The notes below the pieces were generated by a model. That model worked only from the letters and a program-made list of their open reading frames with translations, ran no database searches and was not told where the DNA came from. Shown piece after piece: positions 27,197 through 37,170 of a stretch of 51,652 bases of DNA; the stretch's first letter is position 1; every line of letters begins with the position of its first letter. Made by a program: the position numbers and the translations under genes. Source of the stretch: Bacteroidaceae bacterium (GTDB lineage: Bacteria; Bacteroidota; Bacteroidia; Bacteroidales; Bacteroidaceae); assembly GCA_024398595.1 (NCBI GenBank), contig JAKSIX010000010.1, positions 1 to 51,652 of the forward strand. Direction: 5' to 3'.

Positions 27197-27667
27197 ATGG
27201 ACAGTCTGGAAATCAGCATACACTACACAAAATGCTCCTACGATGAGCTGAATGAGGAAATTCGCAAGCTGACTGACGCTGCAAAAAGAGCCACCGGTGG
27301 CAGTTACTCGCCATATTCCGGATTCAAGGTCGGTGCTGCCGTATTGTTGGCCGACAATACCATTGTGACAGGTTGTAATCAGGAAAACATCGCATATCCG
27401 TCAGGACTGTGTGCTGAACGTACGGCATTGTTCTCCGCAGGTGCCACCCACCCCGACACACCTGTCACTGCCATAGCCATAGCAGCATTTCACAACGGAG
27501 AGTTTACAGCAGAGCCCGTCACACCGTGCGGTGCATGCCGTCAGGTTCTGGCCGAGACGCAATCCCGTTACGGCAGGCAGATCAGTGTTCTGCTATACGG
27601 AACGGAATACTGTATTTTCATCAAGGACGGGATATCCGCTCTCCTGCCATTTTCATTCTCATTCTGA
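27197..27667 (+). CDS. cdd: cytidine deaminase
   Basis: A 156-aa zinc enzyme that deaminates (deoxy)cytidine to (deoxy)uridine. Both catalytic blocks are present: SGLCAERTALFSAG (zinc Cys and catalytic Glu) and TPCGACRQVLAE (two zinc Cys). The earlier YSPYSGFKVGAAVL is also typical. The ATG at 27197 is preferred to the TTG two codons upstream. It sits 31 bases behind the binding-protein gene, probably in the same transcript. Confidence 0.92.
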   Translation: MDSLEISIHYTKCSYDELNEEIRKLTDAAKRATGGSYSPYSGFKVGAAVLLADNTIVTGCNQENIAYPSGLCAERTALFSAGATHPDTPVTAIAIAAFHNGEFTAEPVTPCGACRQVLAETQSRYGRQISVLLYGTEYCIFIKDGISALLPFSFSF

Positions 27668-27723
27668 GCATATCCGGATTTGCGCTATGGTCTGCCACAC
27701 TGTCATACGGCAATACGGACAAA

Positions 27724-27749
27724 GTGGCAAATACGTATTGTGGCAAATA
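27724..27749. repeat. direct repeat and palindrome upstream of grpE
   Basis: GTGGCAAATA occurs at 27724-27733 and again at 27740-27749, flanking and overlapping the 10-bp palindrome AATACGTATT (27730-27739). It lies 41-66 bases before grpE, where a heat-shock control site would be expected. No consensus -7 element with proper spacing is seen. Confidence 0.35.
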
Positions 27750-27789
27750 TTTTGCATATAGGACAATATAATTATTAAAGAGAAAGAGG

Positions 27790-28383
27790 ATGTCTAAGAA
27801 AAGCAAAACCGACACTAAAGAGAAAATGGACAACGAGGAACAGAATGTCAACGCAGAAAATATTGAAGAGACTGTTGCGGAGCCTGCGGAAGAGGCAGAA
27901 CCGAATGATAATGTGACAGATACTGGCATCGAGGAGAAACTGGCAGCAAGCGAGGCCCGTGTGGAACAGCTCATTGACCAGAACTTGCGCCAGATGGCGG
28001 AATTCGACAACTACCGCAAGCGCACTGTCAAGGAGAAGGCAGAGCTGATAAAGACCGCGTCGGCTGACATACTGACAAAATTGCTGCCAGTCATAGATGA
28101 TCTGGAGCGCGCCATCACAAACAACGGGAAAAGCGATGACATCACAGCCATAAAAGACGGTACAAAGCTGATATACAGCAAACTGATGCATATACTCGAC
28201 GGTGAAGGACTTAAAAAGATTCCTGCCAAGGGCGAGGAATTCAACACAGACATTCACGAGGCGATAGCCACTATCCCGGCCACGGACGATGTTGCCAGGA
28301 ACACCATCATAGACTGCACACGCGACGGATATATGCTGAACGGCAAGTTACTGCGCACATCGCAGGTAGTAGTAGCCAACTGA
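27790..28383 (+). CDS. grpE: GrpE nucleotide-exchange factor
   Basis: A 197-aa co-chaperone that releases ADP from DnaK. A long acidic N terminus (1-55, with many Glu) is followed by the coiled-coil (about 58-110: RQMAEFDNYRKRTVKEK) and the beta-domain with the signature FNTDIHEAIATIP. It is first in the run grpE-dnaJ-folC; dnaK is not in the window. Confidence 0.93.
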   Translation: MSKKSKTDTKEKMDNEEQNVNAENIEETVAEPAEEAEPNDNVTDTGIEEKLAASEARVEQLIDQNLRQMAEFDNYRKRTVKEKAELIKTASADILTKLLPVIDDLERAITNNGKSDDITAIKDGTKLIYSKLMHILDGEGLKKIPAKGEEFNTDIHEAIATIPATDDVARNTIIDCTRDGYMLNGKLLRTSQVVVAN

Positions 28384-28416
28384 TTGCCGTTACCAAACAA
28401 CTAAGACTCAAGCAAA

Positions 28417-29580
28417 ATGGCAAAGAGAGATTATTACGAAGTGCTGGAGGTTCCGAAAAACGCCACTGCCGACGAGATAAAGAAAGCTTACCGCAAGAAA
28501 GCCATACAATACCATCCGGACAAAAACCCGGGTGACAAGAATGCCGAAGAGAAATTCAAGGAAGCAGCTGAGGCATACGGAGTACTGAGCGATCCTGACA
28601 AACGTGCCAAATACGACCAGTTCGGATTCGACGGACTGAACAGTGCCGGAGGATTCGGAGGAGGCTTCTCCGGACAGGGAATGTCTATGGATGACATTTT
28701 CTCCATGTTCGGCGATATTTTCGGAGGAGGCGGATTCGGAGGATTCAGCGGTTTCGGCACAGGTGCCAGGTCTTCACGCGGAGAACGCAAATACAAAGGC
28801 TCCGATGTACGTATCAAGGTATCGCTGACACTGGAAGAAATCAATTCGGGAGTAACCAAGAAATTCAAGGTGAAGAAGCAGGTTCCGTGTACCCATTGTG
28901 GCGGAAGCGGTGCTGAGAAAGGATCAGGAGTACAGACCTGCCCTGACTGCCACGGCACAGGTACGATAACACGCACGCAGAACAGCATCTTCGGCATGAT
29001 GCAGACCCAGAGCATCTGTCCGCGATGCAACGGCCAGGGACAAATAATAAAGGACAGATGCCACGCCTGCAACGGAGAGGGAACCGTACTCGGCGAAGAA
29101 ATCGTCGAGGTGAATATCCCTGCCGGCGTAGCCGATGGAATGCAGCTTGCCGTAAGCGGCAAAGGCAATGCCGGACGCAACAACGGATATTCCGGAGATT
29201 TGCTGATATTGATTGAGGAGCAGCAGCATCCCGAACTCATACGGGAGGAAAACGATTTGATATACAATCTGCTGCTCACCATTCCGGAAGCGACATTGGG
29301 TGGAGCTGTGCAGATTCCGACACTTGACGGAGCCGTAAAGGTCAAGATAGAGCCAGGGACACAGCCAGGAAAGGTATTAAGGCTGAGGAACAAAGGCTTG
29401 CCTGTACTTCACAGCAACCGTCGCGGCGATTTGCTGGTAAACATAAGCGTGTATATCCCGGAATATCTGTCACGCGACGAGAAAGCCGCCATTGAAAAGA
29501 TGGCCGACTCAGAGCATTTCAAACCATCCCCAAGCGCAAAGGAGAAAATCTTCCGTAAGTTCAAGAACTACTTCGAGTAG
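28417..29580 (+). CDS. dnaJ: DnaJ chaperone
   Basis: A 387-aa type I J-protein. The J domain (1-70) has the HPD motif ([11 protein letters not shown]), followed by a Gly/Phe-rich linker (about 75-115). The zinc-finger domain has four CxxCxGxG repeats ([32 protein letters not shown]), and the C-terminal substrate-binding domain is complete. It stimulates DnaK ATPase and delivers clients. It is 33 bases after grpE. Confidence 0.95.
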   Translation: MAKRDYYEVLEVPKNATADEIKKAYRKKAIQYHPDKNPGDKNAEEKFKEAAEAYGVLSDPDKRAKYDQFGFDGLNSAGGFGGGFSGQGMSMDDIFSMFGDIFGGGGFGGFSGFGTGARSSRGERKYKGSDVRIKVSLTLEEINSGVTKKFKVKKQVPCTHCGGSGAEKGSGVQTCPDCHGTGTITRTQNSIFGMMQTQSICPRCNGQGQIIKDRCHACNGEGTVLGEEIVEVNIPAGVADGMQLAVSGKGNAGRNNGYSGDLLILIEEQQHPELIREENDLIYNLLLTIPEATLGGAVQIPTLDGAVKVKIEPGTQPGKVLRLRNKGLPVLHSNRRGDLLVNISVYIPEYLSRDEKAAIEKMADSEHFKPSPSAKEKIFRKFKNYFE

Positions 29581-29581
29581 T

Positions 29582-30889
29582 ATGACCGCATATCAGGAAG
29601 CCATTGATTATCTATGCCGGCAGATGCCGATGTTCCAACAGATTGGAAACAGCGCATACAAGGCCGGAATGGACACGTCATTACGGCTTGACGAGCATTT
29701 TGGACATCCGCACAGGCAGTTTCACACCGTACATATCGCCGGCACAAACGGAAAGGGAAGTACAGCCCACACCATTGCGGCTATATTTCAGGCAGCCGGA
29801 TATGACACAGGCCTCTATACCTCGCCTCATCTCACTGACTTCAGGGAAAGAATACGTGTCAACGGCGTTCCGATAAGCAAGGATTTTGTAATTGAATTTC
29901 TAAACCGCAACAGATACTTTTACGAGCCGTTGAAGCCTTCATTCTTCGAGCTGACCACATCAATGGCATTCTGCTATTTCAGAGACAGGAAAGTTGATAT
30001 TGCAATCATCGAAACCGGTCTTGGAGGCCGGCTTGACTGCACCAATATCATAATGCCGGACTTGTCTGTCATCACAAACATAGGGTTCGACCACATTTCC
30101 ATTCTTGGTGACACATTAGGCAAAATAGCATACGAAAAAGCAGGAATAATCAAGCAGGAAGTACCTGTCGTCATAGGAGAGGATTGCGGCGAGACCAGAC
30201 CCGTATTCATGGGCAAAGCTGGAGAATGCAATTCAAGAATAGTGTTCGCACAGGACAAATGTAAAATTTTATCTTCGCATAAAGATTCTTCCGGAAAGCT
30301 GTTTTACGATGCAGACGGGTACCGGAATCTCGAATCAGAACTGCAGGGATTCTGTCAGGCACGCAATGCCAACACCATACTGCACGCAGTCAGCGAGCTT
30401 GGAAAAGCAGAATGGAATCTGCCAGAGAGCGCTGTGCGGGAAGGTTTCAGGAACGTGTGCGGGCTGACAGGGCTGAGAGGCCGCTGGCAGACATTGCAGA
30501 ACAGCCCTACAATAGTATGCGATACAGGGCACAACAGTCACGGACTACATTATATTGCAGAGCAGCTGGACAGCATTTCGGCAGCCGATGGAGCCGGGAC
30601 CCTGAGAATCGTTTTCGGTATGGTGAACGACAAGGACACCGTCACTGTACTGAAACTGATGCCGAAAAACGCCGTGTGGTATTTCACCCAGGCAGGCGTA
30701 AGCAGAGCCATTCCGTCAGACGGACTGCAGAGGATGGCAGGAGAAGCCGGGCTTTACGGAAAAACATATCATTCCGTAAGCGATGCCGTGAAGACTGCGG
30801 TAAGGGAATCTTCGCCAAATGATTTCATATTCGTCGGAGGCAGCACTTTCGTCGTGGCAGATTTGCTGTCCATGTCTGAATTTCAATAA
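29582..30889 (+). CDS. folC: dihydrofolate/folylpolyglutamate synthase
   Basis: A 435-aa Mur-ligase-fold enzyme. The ATP loop is GTNGKGST, then YTSPHLTDFRERIRVNG and a DCTN/ITNIGFDH block. It should add glutamate to dihydropteroate and/or folates. The ATG at 29582 is one base after the dnaJ stop; an open frame back into dnaJ is ignored. Translation is probably coupled to dnaJ. Confidence 0.92.
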   Translation: MTAYQEAIDYLCRQMPMFQQIGNSAYKAGMDTSLRLDEHFGHPHRQFHTVHIAGTNGKGSTAHTIAAIFQAAGYDTGLYTSPHLTDFRERIRVNGVPISKDFVIEFLNRNRYFYEPLKPSFFELTTSMAFCYFRDRKVDIAIIETGLGGRLDCTNIIMPDLSVITNIGFDHISILGDTLGKIAYEKAGIIKQEVPVVIGEDCGETRPVFMGKAGECNSRIVFAQDKCKILSSHKDSSGKLFYDADGYRNLESELQGFCQARNANTILHAVSELGKAEWNLPESAVREGFRNVCGLTGLRGRWQTLQNSPTIVCDTGHNSHGLHYIAEQLDSISAADGAGTLRIVFGMVNDKDTVTVLKLMPKNAVWYFTQAGVSRAIPSDGLQRMAGEAGLYGKTYHSVSDAVKTAVRESSPNDFIFVGGSTFVVADLLSMSEFQ

Positions 30890-30902
30890 AACCACCATTT
30901 TA

Positions 30903-30934
30903 TTTGCACGGGAGCCATAATTTTCATTAATTTG
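30903..30934 (+). promoter_or_regulatory. promoter of the galactose/arabinose operon
   Basis: TTTG (30903-30906), 20-base spacer, TTAATTTG (30927-30934), one base off TAnnTTTG. The start would fall near 30941, inside the palindrome at 30936-30963. Confidence 0.6.
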
Positions 30935-30935
30935 C

Positions 30936-30963
30936 CTAATTAAACAATAATTACGTTAATTAG
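30936..30963. promoter_or_regulatory. palindromic operator candidate of the gal/ara operon
   Basis: CTAATTAA (30936-30943) and TTAATTAG (30956-30963) are exact complements 12 bases apart, starting two bases after the -7 element and ending eight bases before the galM start codon. The position over the transcription start suits a repressor site. No regulator gene is in the window; in B. thetaiotaomicron the arabinose genes are controlled by a Nudix-type AraR, but I cannot test whether this site matches its motif. Confidence 0.45.
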
Positions 30964-30971
30964 ACATAAAG

Positions 30972-32057
30972 ATGGCTGACTATTTCGTTAAGGACAATCT
31001 GTCCGGACTCAAAAGAGAGGATTTTCAGAAAACAGTTCAAGGCAAGCAGACAGACCTGTACATTCTCAAGAACAGTACAGGCGCAGAAGTGGCCATAACA
31101 AACTATGCAGGTGCCCTGCTGACTATAATGATGCCGGACCGCAACGGCAGATACGCAAGCGTCATAGGCGGACACGACAGCATTGACCACGTGGAGAACA
31201 GTGCGGAAACATATCTCAGCACTCTTATCGGCAGGTACGGCAACAGAATTGCAAAGGGAAAGTTCACACTGGACGGAAAGCAATACACCCTCGCCACCAA
31301 CGATGGTCCCAATTCCCTTCACGGCGGCCCTACAGGATACCACAAACGCGTATGGGACGCTGAGCAGACCGATGCACAGACATTGCACCTGCATTACCTG
31401 TCAGCTGACGGCGAAGAAGGTTTTCCCGGCAATCTGGACATCAACGTGACCTATCACCTGACAGACCGGAACGAACTGGCAATCGAATACGAGGCCACTA
31501 CCGACAAGAAGACAGTCATAAACCTGACCAATCACGCATATTTCAACCTGACGGGACTCTGCCAGGACAGCAAGCCTGTGACAGACTATCAGCTGACGGT
31601 CAATGCAGACCACTATCTGCCAATTGACGACACCTGCATTCCACTGGGCAATATAGACAAAGTTGAAGGTACAGCCTTTGATTTCCGCACTCCGCACCGT
31701 GTAGGAGACCGCATAGACAGCTGCCAGCAGACAGCAAACGGTCACGGATATGACCATTGCTGGGTTCTCAACAAGCGTGAGCCGGGCGAATTGGCTCTTG
31801 CTGTGAAATGCGTGGATCCGGCAAGTGGCCGCACCTTGGAATGCCTCACTACGGAGCCTGGAGTTCAGGTCTATTCCGGCAACTGGTGCAACGGCAGCGT
31901 ATGTGCGCACGGCACCACCCTGCCCCGCCGCAGTGCAATCTGCTTTGAGGCGCAGCACTTCCCGGACAGTCCGAACAGGCCGTACTTCCCATCCACGACA
32001 CTTAATCCTGGCGAGGTATATACACAGACTACAATTTACAGATTCGGAGTAGAGTAA
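30972..32057 (+). CDS. galM: aldose 1-epimerase (cytosolic mutarotase)
   Basis: A 361-aa galactose mutarotase-fold enzyme without a signal peptide, so cytosolic. Family blocks: GRYGNRIAKGKF, NSLHGGPTGYHKRVWD (His), NLTNHAYFNLTG (catalytic His), and FEAQHFPDSPN (catalytic Glu). It interconverts alpha and beta anomers of galactose, arabinose or related sugars. It is first in the operon and 30 bases ahead of galK, which needs the alpha-anomer of galactose. Confidence 0.9.
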   Translation: MADYFVKDNLSGLKREDFQKTVQGKQTDLYILKNSTGAEVAITNYAGALLTIMMPDRNGRYASVIGGHDSIDHVENSAETYLSTLIGRYGNRIAKGKFTLDGKQYTLATNDGPNSLHGGPTGYHKRVWDAEQTDAQTLHLHYLSADGEEGFPGNLDINVTYHLTDRNELAIEYEATTDKKTVINLTNHAYFNLTGLCQDSKPVTDYQLTVNADHYLPIDDTCIPLGNIDKVEGTAFDFRTPHRVGDRIDSCQQTANGHGYDHCWVLNKREPGELALAVKCVDPASGRTLECLTTEPGVQVYSGNWCNGSVCAHGTTLPRRSAICFEAQHFPDSPNRPYFPSTTLNPGEVYTQTTIYRFGVE

Positions 32058-32087
32058 CCACACACGGCGCAAGCCTCCTGTGACACA

Positions 32088-33230
32088 ATGGATTTGAAAG
32101 GGATTTTTGAGAAGCGGTTCGGTCACGAGGGAATATTGTACTTCTCTCCCGGCCGCATAAATCTTATCGGCGAGCATACGGACTACAACGGAGGATTTGT
32201 CCTTCCGGGAGCCGTTGACAAAGGCATCACAGCCGCTGTTGCGCCTAACGGATCGGAAAAATGCCGGGTATTTGCCGCAGATATAATGGACGAGAACCCA
32301 TACGTGGAGTTCGGATTGTCCGAAGAAGACAAGCCCGAAGAGCATTGGGCATCGTACATTTTCGGTATAAGCCGTGAGATGACAAAGCGCGGTGTCAATG
32401 TCGCCGGATTCGATGCAGTCTTTTCCGGTGACGTTCCGCTTGGAGCCGGAATGTCATCGTCGGCTGCAATAGAAAGTGTATTCGCATTCGCATTGAATGA
32501 CTTATTCCAGGGAAGCGTTGACAAGTTCGGGCTTGCCAGGGCCGGACAGGACACGGAGCACAACTACTGCGGTGTGAAATGCGGCATTATGGACCAGTTC
32601 GCATCGGTTTTCGGCAGGAAAGGCTGTCTGATACGTCTGGACTGCCGTTCTCTGGAATACGAGTATTTCCCATTCGACCCGAAAGGCTACAGGCTTATTC
32701 TGCTGAATTCCTGCGTGAAGCACTCGCTCGGCAATGAATACAACGAGCGTCGCGCCAGCTGTGAGAATGTCGTGGCGGAAGTTGCGTCAAGGCACTCCGG
32801 TGTATGTACCCTGCGGGATGTCACCTACCGGATGCTGGAGGAGATACAGGGGCTGGTAAACGACACCGACTTCAGACGTGCCCGATACATACTTGACGAA
32901 AAAGAGCGTGTACTTGCCGTATGCGCGGCCCTGCAGAACGGAGATTATGAACTTGTCGGAAAGAAGATGTACGAGACACACCAGGGTCTGAGCCGCGACT
33001 TTACAGTAAGCTGTGCCGAACTGGATTATCTGGTCGATACGGCACGCGAATGCGGAGTCACCGGCAGCCGTATGATGGGTGGCGGTTTCGGCGGATGCAC
33101 GATAAATCTGGTCCGTGACGGTTTATGCGACACATTCATTGAAAAAGCGATGAAGAGATTCGAGGACAGATTCGGGCACAAACCGCTCAAATACGAGGTA
33201 AATATAGGAGATGGATCAAGGAAACTTTAA
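32088..33230 (+). CDS. galK: galactokinase
   Basis: A 380-aa GHMP kinase phosphorylating galactose at C1. The galactokinase signature is PGRINLIGEHTDYN (21-34), the ATP loop LGAGMSSSAA (118-127) and the third motif GGGFGGCT near the C terminus. No galT, galE or pgm gene is in the window, so the rest of the Leloir pathway must be elsewhere. Its place inside an arabinose operon is unusual. Confidence 0.92.
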   Translation: MDLKGIFEKRFGHEGILYFSPGRINLIGEHTDYNGGFVLPGAVDKGITAAVAPNGSEKCRVFAADIMDENPYVEFGLSEEDKPEEHWASYIFGISREMTKRGVNVAGFDAVFSGDVPLGAGMSSSAAIESVFAFALNDLFQGSVDKFGLARAGQDTEHNYCGVKCGIMDQFASVFGRKGCLIRLDCRSLEYEYFPFDPKGYRLILLNSCVKHSLGNEYNERRASCENVVAEVASRHSGVCTLRDVTYRMLEEIQGLVNDTDFRRARYILDEKERVLAVCAALQNGDYELVGKKMYETHQGLSRDFTVSCAELDYLVDTARECGVTGSRMMGGGFGGCTINLVRDGLCDTFIEKAMKRFEDRFGHKPLKYEVNIGDGSRKL

Positions 33231-33258
33231 CAACAATAAATAACAAAACATTAACATT

Positions 33259-34419
33259 ATGAAAAAGAGTATTTTAGCTGCAATGATCTGCGGTATGGGC
33301 TTAATGACAGCCTGTGCTCCAAAGCAGGTACAGGAGGATGTATTGGGCAAGGAAGATTTCCAGGGTACTGATTTCTATGGAAAGCAGACCGACCTCTGGA
33401 AGCTCACCAACGCCAACGGAATGGAAGTCTATGTAACCAACTTCGGTGCCCGTATCGTGGCAATTATGACTCCCGACAAGGACGGAAAAATGCAGGATGT
33501 CGTTATCGGCTTCTCCAACATCAAGGACTACACCACACTGGCAAGCGATTTCGGCTCATCAGTAGGCCGTTATGCCAACCGTATCAATCAGGGCAAGATT
33601 ACACTTGACAATGTTGAGTATCAGTTGCCGCAGAACAACTTCGGCCATTGTCTGCACGGAGGCTGCACACTGGAGCCGGAGCCAATGGGTTGGCAGAACC
33701 TCGTATATGACGTGGAGAGCGCCACAGAGAACAGCATCGTTCTCGTGATGAACTCAGCTGACGGCGAGGCAGGTTTCCCCGGCAATGTCATTGCAAAGAC
33801 CACCTACACCCTTACCGATGACAACGCAATCGACATCAAGTGGACTGCCACAACAGACAAGAAGACTGTAATAAACCAGACAAACCACAGTTACTTCAAT
33901 CTGCACGGTGACCACTCAATGCCTATCACAAACCACATTCTCATACTGAATGCAGACTATTTCACTCCGTGTGATGACACATATATGACAACAGGCGAGA
34001 TTCTGCCGGTAGCAGGTACTCCGATGGACTTCACATCACCTAAGGCAATCGGTAAGGAAATCACCAACTTCGACTATGAGCAGCTCAAGAACGGTAACGG
34101 CTACGACCACAACTGGGTTCTCAACTCAAAGTGCGACGAGACGATCTGCGCAGCCAAGCTGTACAGTCCTGTCACCGGCATCTATGTTGAGGTTTATACC
34201 AACGAACCGGGCATCCAGTTCTATTCAGGCAACTTCCTGGACGGCACAGGTACCGACAAGCAGGGTTGCAAGATGGAACAGCGTACAGGCTGCTGCCTTG
34301 AGACACAGAAGTTCCCGGACAGCCCGAACAAGTCAGATCTGGAAGGCTGGTACAGCGCAGAGCTCAATCCTGGCGAGGAGTACTACAGCCATTGCATCTA
34401 CAAGTTCGGCGTAGAATAA
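33259..34419 (+). CDS. galM: aldose 1-epimerase, lipoprotein form
   Basis: A 386-aa mutarotase with an N-terminal lipoprotein signal (MKKSILAAMICGMGLMTAC, Cys19). The enzyme domain is complete: GRYANRINQGK, LHGGCTLEPEPMGW, NQTNHSYFNLHG and CLETQKFPDSPN. It should act on the periplasmic side of a membrane. Codon use here (AAG, AAC, CGT, TTC dominant) suggests high expression, in contrast to galK before it. It lies 28 bases after galK and 34 before the symporter. Confidence 0.88.
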   Translation: MKKSILAAMICGMGLMTACAPKQVQEDVLGKEDFQGTDFYGKQTDLWKLTNANGMEVYVTNFGARIVAIMTPDKDGKMQDVVIGFSNIKDYTTLASDFGSSVGRYANRINQGKITLDNVEYQLPQNNFGHCLHGGCTLEPEPMGWQNLVYDVESATENSIVLVMNSADGEAGFPGNVIAKTTYTLTDDNAIDIKWTATTDKKTVINQTNHSYFNLHGDHSMPITNHILILNADYFTPCDDTYMTTGEILPVAGTPMDFTSPKAIGKEITNFDYEQLKNGNGYDHNWVLNSKCDETICAAKLYSPVTGIYVEVYTNEPGIQFYSGNFLDGTGTDKQGCKMEQRTGCCLETQKFPDSPNKSDLEGWYSAELNPGEEYYSHCIYKFGVE

Positions 34420-34453
34420 GAATCGAAATACAAACCAATAAATCAAACGACAA

Positions 34454-36403
34454 ATGCTTTTACAATCAGTTTCAGTACTGGACGGCCTTAAAAACAACGG
34501 CTTCCAGACAATCGACTACATTGTAGTTGTCGCCTATCTGGCACTTCTGATTTTCCTGGGATTTTTCCTGTCCCGCAGTAAGAACGGTAAAGAAAAGGAC
34601 TCCAAGGACTACTTCCTGGCAGGTAACACCCTGACATGGTGGGCAGTCGGTGCATCTCTGATCGCCGCCAACATTTCGGCAGAGCAGTTCATCGGAATGT
34701 CCGGAACCGCTTTCGCTTCAGGTATCGCCATCGCAGCCTATGAGCTTATGGCAGCCGCCACACTTATCGTAGTCGGCAAGTTCCTGCTTCCAGTTATGAT
34801 TGAGAAGAAGATATTCACCATTCCGCAGTTCCTGCGTGACCGTTACAATCCCGGAACAGGTCTGGCATTCTCCATCTTCTGGCTCTTCCTCTATGTATTC
34901 ATCAACCTGACATCAGTGGCATGGTTAGGCGCTTTGGCCATTGAGCAGATTCTGGGTCTCCGTGGCTGTATGCTTGTTATCGGAAGCTCAGAGATTTCAA
35001 TCCGTCTGGTCATCATTCTGATTCTCTACATCATCGCAGGTGTGTATTCCATCTATGGCGGTCTGTCATCAGTTGCATGGACTGATGTAATGCAGGTAAC
35101 ATTCCTCGTAGGCGGCGGCCTGATCACAGCTTACGCTGCTTTAGACGTAATCGCTGACAAGCTCGAACTGAGCGGCGGCGCACTCTCAGCCCTCGGCAAG
35201 GTATATGAAAGTCTGAAGAATGTACCGGGCGACACCCACTTCAATCTGGCAGTTCAGCGCAACACTGCACTTTATCCGGGCATCACCGATGACCCATACT
35301 TCACTCTTCCGGGCATTGCCCTTATCGTAGGTGCTCTGTGGCTGACCAACCTTGGCTACTGGGGCTTCAACCAGTACATCATCCAGAAGGGTCTTGCAGC
35401 AAAGAGTCTGAGCGAGGCAAAGAAGGGTATGATTTTCGCAGCTTTCCTGAAGATATTGATCCCGTTCATCGTATGTATCCCGGGTGTATGCGCATTCTAC
35501 ATCAAGACCCAGCAGCCTGAGCTGTTCGCAAGTCTGGCCGGCGGCATCTCAATCTCTGACGATGCATATCCGTTCCTAATCCGCAACTTCACTCCGGTAT
35601 TTGTAAAGGGCCTGTCATTCGCAGCACTTGCAGCCGCTGTAATCTCGTCACTGGCTTCGATGTTCAACTCGACATCAACCATCTTCACAATGGATATTTA
35701 CAAGCAGTACATCAATAAGAACGCATCCGAGAAGAGCCTCGTATCTGTAGGCCGTATCACCTCAATCTGCGCTCTGATTATTGCTATGATTGCCGTATAT
35801 CCTATCATGGGCGGTGCCGACCAGGCATTCCAGATCATTCAGGAGTACTCAGGCTTCGTATATCCGGGCGTAGTGGTAATCTTCGGTCTCGGCCTGCTCT
35901 GGAAGCGCGCTTCCGGTCCTGCAGCCGTTGTAGCCGCCATCGGTACATTCGTATTCTCCATAGCTTTCAAGCTGCTTCTTCCGGAAGTACCGTTCCTGCT
36001 CCGTATGGGTTACGTATTCATCGCATTGGTTGTCATCTTCGTTCCTATGTCACTCTGCAACAAGAAGAGTGCTGTCAAGGCTGACGAACTGGATCAGCAC
36101 ACCATTGACACTCAGCTCAAGTGGTCAAAGATTCTGTTCATCGCGTCAGCAGTTTCATTCGCAGTGTTCATCTGGGGCATGTGCTCACCGGTTCTCCGTT
36201 CTTGGGGCTTCGAGGCAATGCTGTTCTTCACAGCCATCCTGAGCGTTCTCGGTCTGTACCTGCGTTCAAATGCAAAGGACAAAGTTCAGAATGCCAAGGC
36301 TGTCGGCATTGACCTGACACTGTTCCGCACCGACCGCACATTCAACATCGGTGCCATCTGCGTAATCGTAATTCTGGCTATCCTCTACGTATTCCTGTGG
36401 TAA
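34454..36403 (+). CDS. SGLT-type sodium/sugar symporter
   Basis: A 649-aa inner-membrane transporter of the solute:sodium symporter family with roughly 14-15 hydrophobic helices. Typical blocks are [26 protein letters not shown] near helix 2, the WGFNQYIIQ stretch and [17 protein letters not shown], near the sodium site. From its position between the lipoprotein mutarotase and araD, L-arabinose and/or galactose are the likely substrates. It is the only sugar importer in the operon, and ends one base before araD. Confidence 0.9.
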   Translation: MLLQSVSVLDGLKNNGFQTIDYIVVVAYLALLIFLGFFLSRSKNGKEKDSKDYFLAGNTLTWWAVGASLIAANISAEQFIGMSGTAFASGIAIAAYELMAAATLIVVGKFLLPVMIEKKIFTIPQFLRDRYNPGTGLAFSIFWLFLYVFINLTSVAWLGALAIEQILGLRGCMLVIGSSEISIRLVIILILYIIAGVYSIYGGLSSVAWTDVMQVTFLVGGGLITAYAALDVIADKLELSGGALSALGKVYESLKNVPGDTHFNLAVQRNTALYPGITDDPYFTLPGIALIVGALWLTNLGYWGFNQYIIQKGLAAKSLSEAKKGMIFAAFLKILIPFIVCIPGVCAFYIKTQQPELFASLAGGISISDDAYPFLIRNFTPVFVKGLSFAALAAAVISSLASMFNSTSTIFTMDIYKQYINKNASEKSLVSVGRITSICALIIAMIAVYPIMGGADQAFQIIQEYSGFVYPGVVVIFGLGLLWKRASGPAAVVAAIGTFVFSIAFKLLLPEVPFLLRMGYVFIALVVIFVPMSLCNKKSAVKADELDQHTIDTQLKWSKILFIASAVSFAVFIWGMCSPVLRSWGFEAMLFFTAILSVLGLYLRSNAKDKVQNAKAVGIDLTLFRTDRTFNIGAICVIVILAILYVFLW

Positions 36404-36404
36404 T

Positions 36405-37100
36405 ATGTTGGAAGAACTGAAAGAAAAAGTCTTCAAGGCTAACCTGGATCTCGTAAAACAGGGCCTGGTCATATTTACCTGGGGCAATGTCTCCGGTATT
36501 GACCGCGAGAAAGGTCTGGTTGTAATCAAGCCCAGCGGCGTCAGCTACGATGAGATGAAGGCTTCCGATATGGTTGTAGTCTCCCTCGAAACCGGCAAGG
36601 TTGTCGAGGGGAATCTCAACCCTTCGTCAGACACCCCTACCCACCTTGTATTGTACAGAGCGTTCCCGAATATAATGGGAGTTGTCCACACACATTCCAC
36701 ATACGCCACAGCCTGGGCTCAGGCAGGAATGGACATCCCAAATATCGGAACCACGCACGCTGACTACTTCTACAAGGATATCCCCTGCACGGAGGATATG
36801 ACGGAGTCTGAGGTAAAAGGTGACTACGAATTGGAGACCGGCAACGTAATCGTAAGGCGTTTCGAAGGCATCAATCCGGATCATACGCCGGGAGTTCTTG
36901 TGAAGAATCACGGTCCTTTCTCCTGGGGTACGAGCCCTGCCAACGCAGTGTATAATGCAAAAGTCATGGAACAGTGTGCCAAGATGGCATACATCTCAAA
37001 GACACTGAACCCTGAGACGACTATGAACCCGCTCCTCATCGAGAAGCACTATATGCGCAAGCATGGTCCGAACGCCTATTATGGGCAAAAGAAAAAATGA
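36405..37100 (+). CDS. araD: L-ribulose-5-phosphate 4-epimerase
   Basis: A 231-aa class II aldolase-fold enzyme turning L-ribulose-5-phosphate into D-xylulose-5-phosphate. Blocks: [26 protein letters not shown], the zinc ligands in [23 protein letters not shown] and [10 protein letters not shown]. It is full length. It is the last step of the arabinose route, with araA and the kinase directly downstream. Confidence 0.93.
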   Translation: MLEELKEKVFKANLDLVKQGLVIFTWGNVSGIDREKGLVVIKPSGVSYDEMKASDMVVVSLETGKVVEGNLNPSSDTPTHLVLYRAFPNIMGVVHTHSTYATAWAQAGMDIPNIGTTHADYFYKDIPCTEDMTESEVKGDYELETGNVIVRRFEGINPDHTPGVLVKNHGPFSWGTSPANAVYNAKVMEQCAKMAYISKTLNPETTMNPLLIEKHYMRKHGPNAYYGQKKK

Positions 37101-37102
37101 AT

Positions 37103-37131
37103 AACGCCTCCGGCGTTTCGCCGCAAGCGGC
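37103..37131 (+). other. two tandem hairpins between araD and araA
   Basis: AACGCC-TCC-GGCGTT (37103-37117) is followed by GCCGC-AA-GCGGC (37120-37131). There is no T-run, and the operon clearly continues, so this may be a processing or stability element that sets the araD/araA ratio rather than a terminator. Confidence 0.5.
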
Positions 37132-37170
37132 TCATTTACAGAGTACAAAACAAATTATTACAAATAAGTT

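Noticed and set aside
28488-29393. 301-codon frame antisense to dnaJ
   Set aside because: It is a Pro/Ser-rich shadow of a highly conserved coding strand.
31401-32345. 314-codon frame antisense to galM/galK
   Set aside because: It spans two real genes in antisense, with no domain or start signal.
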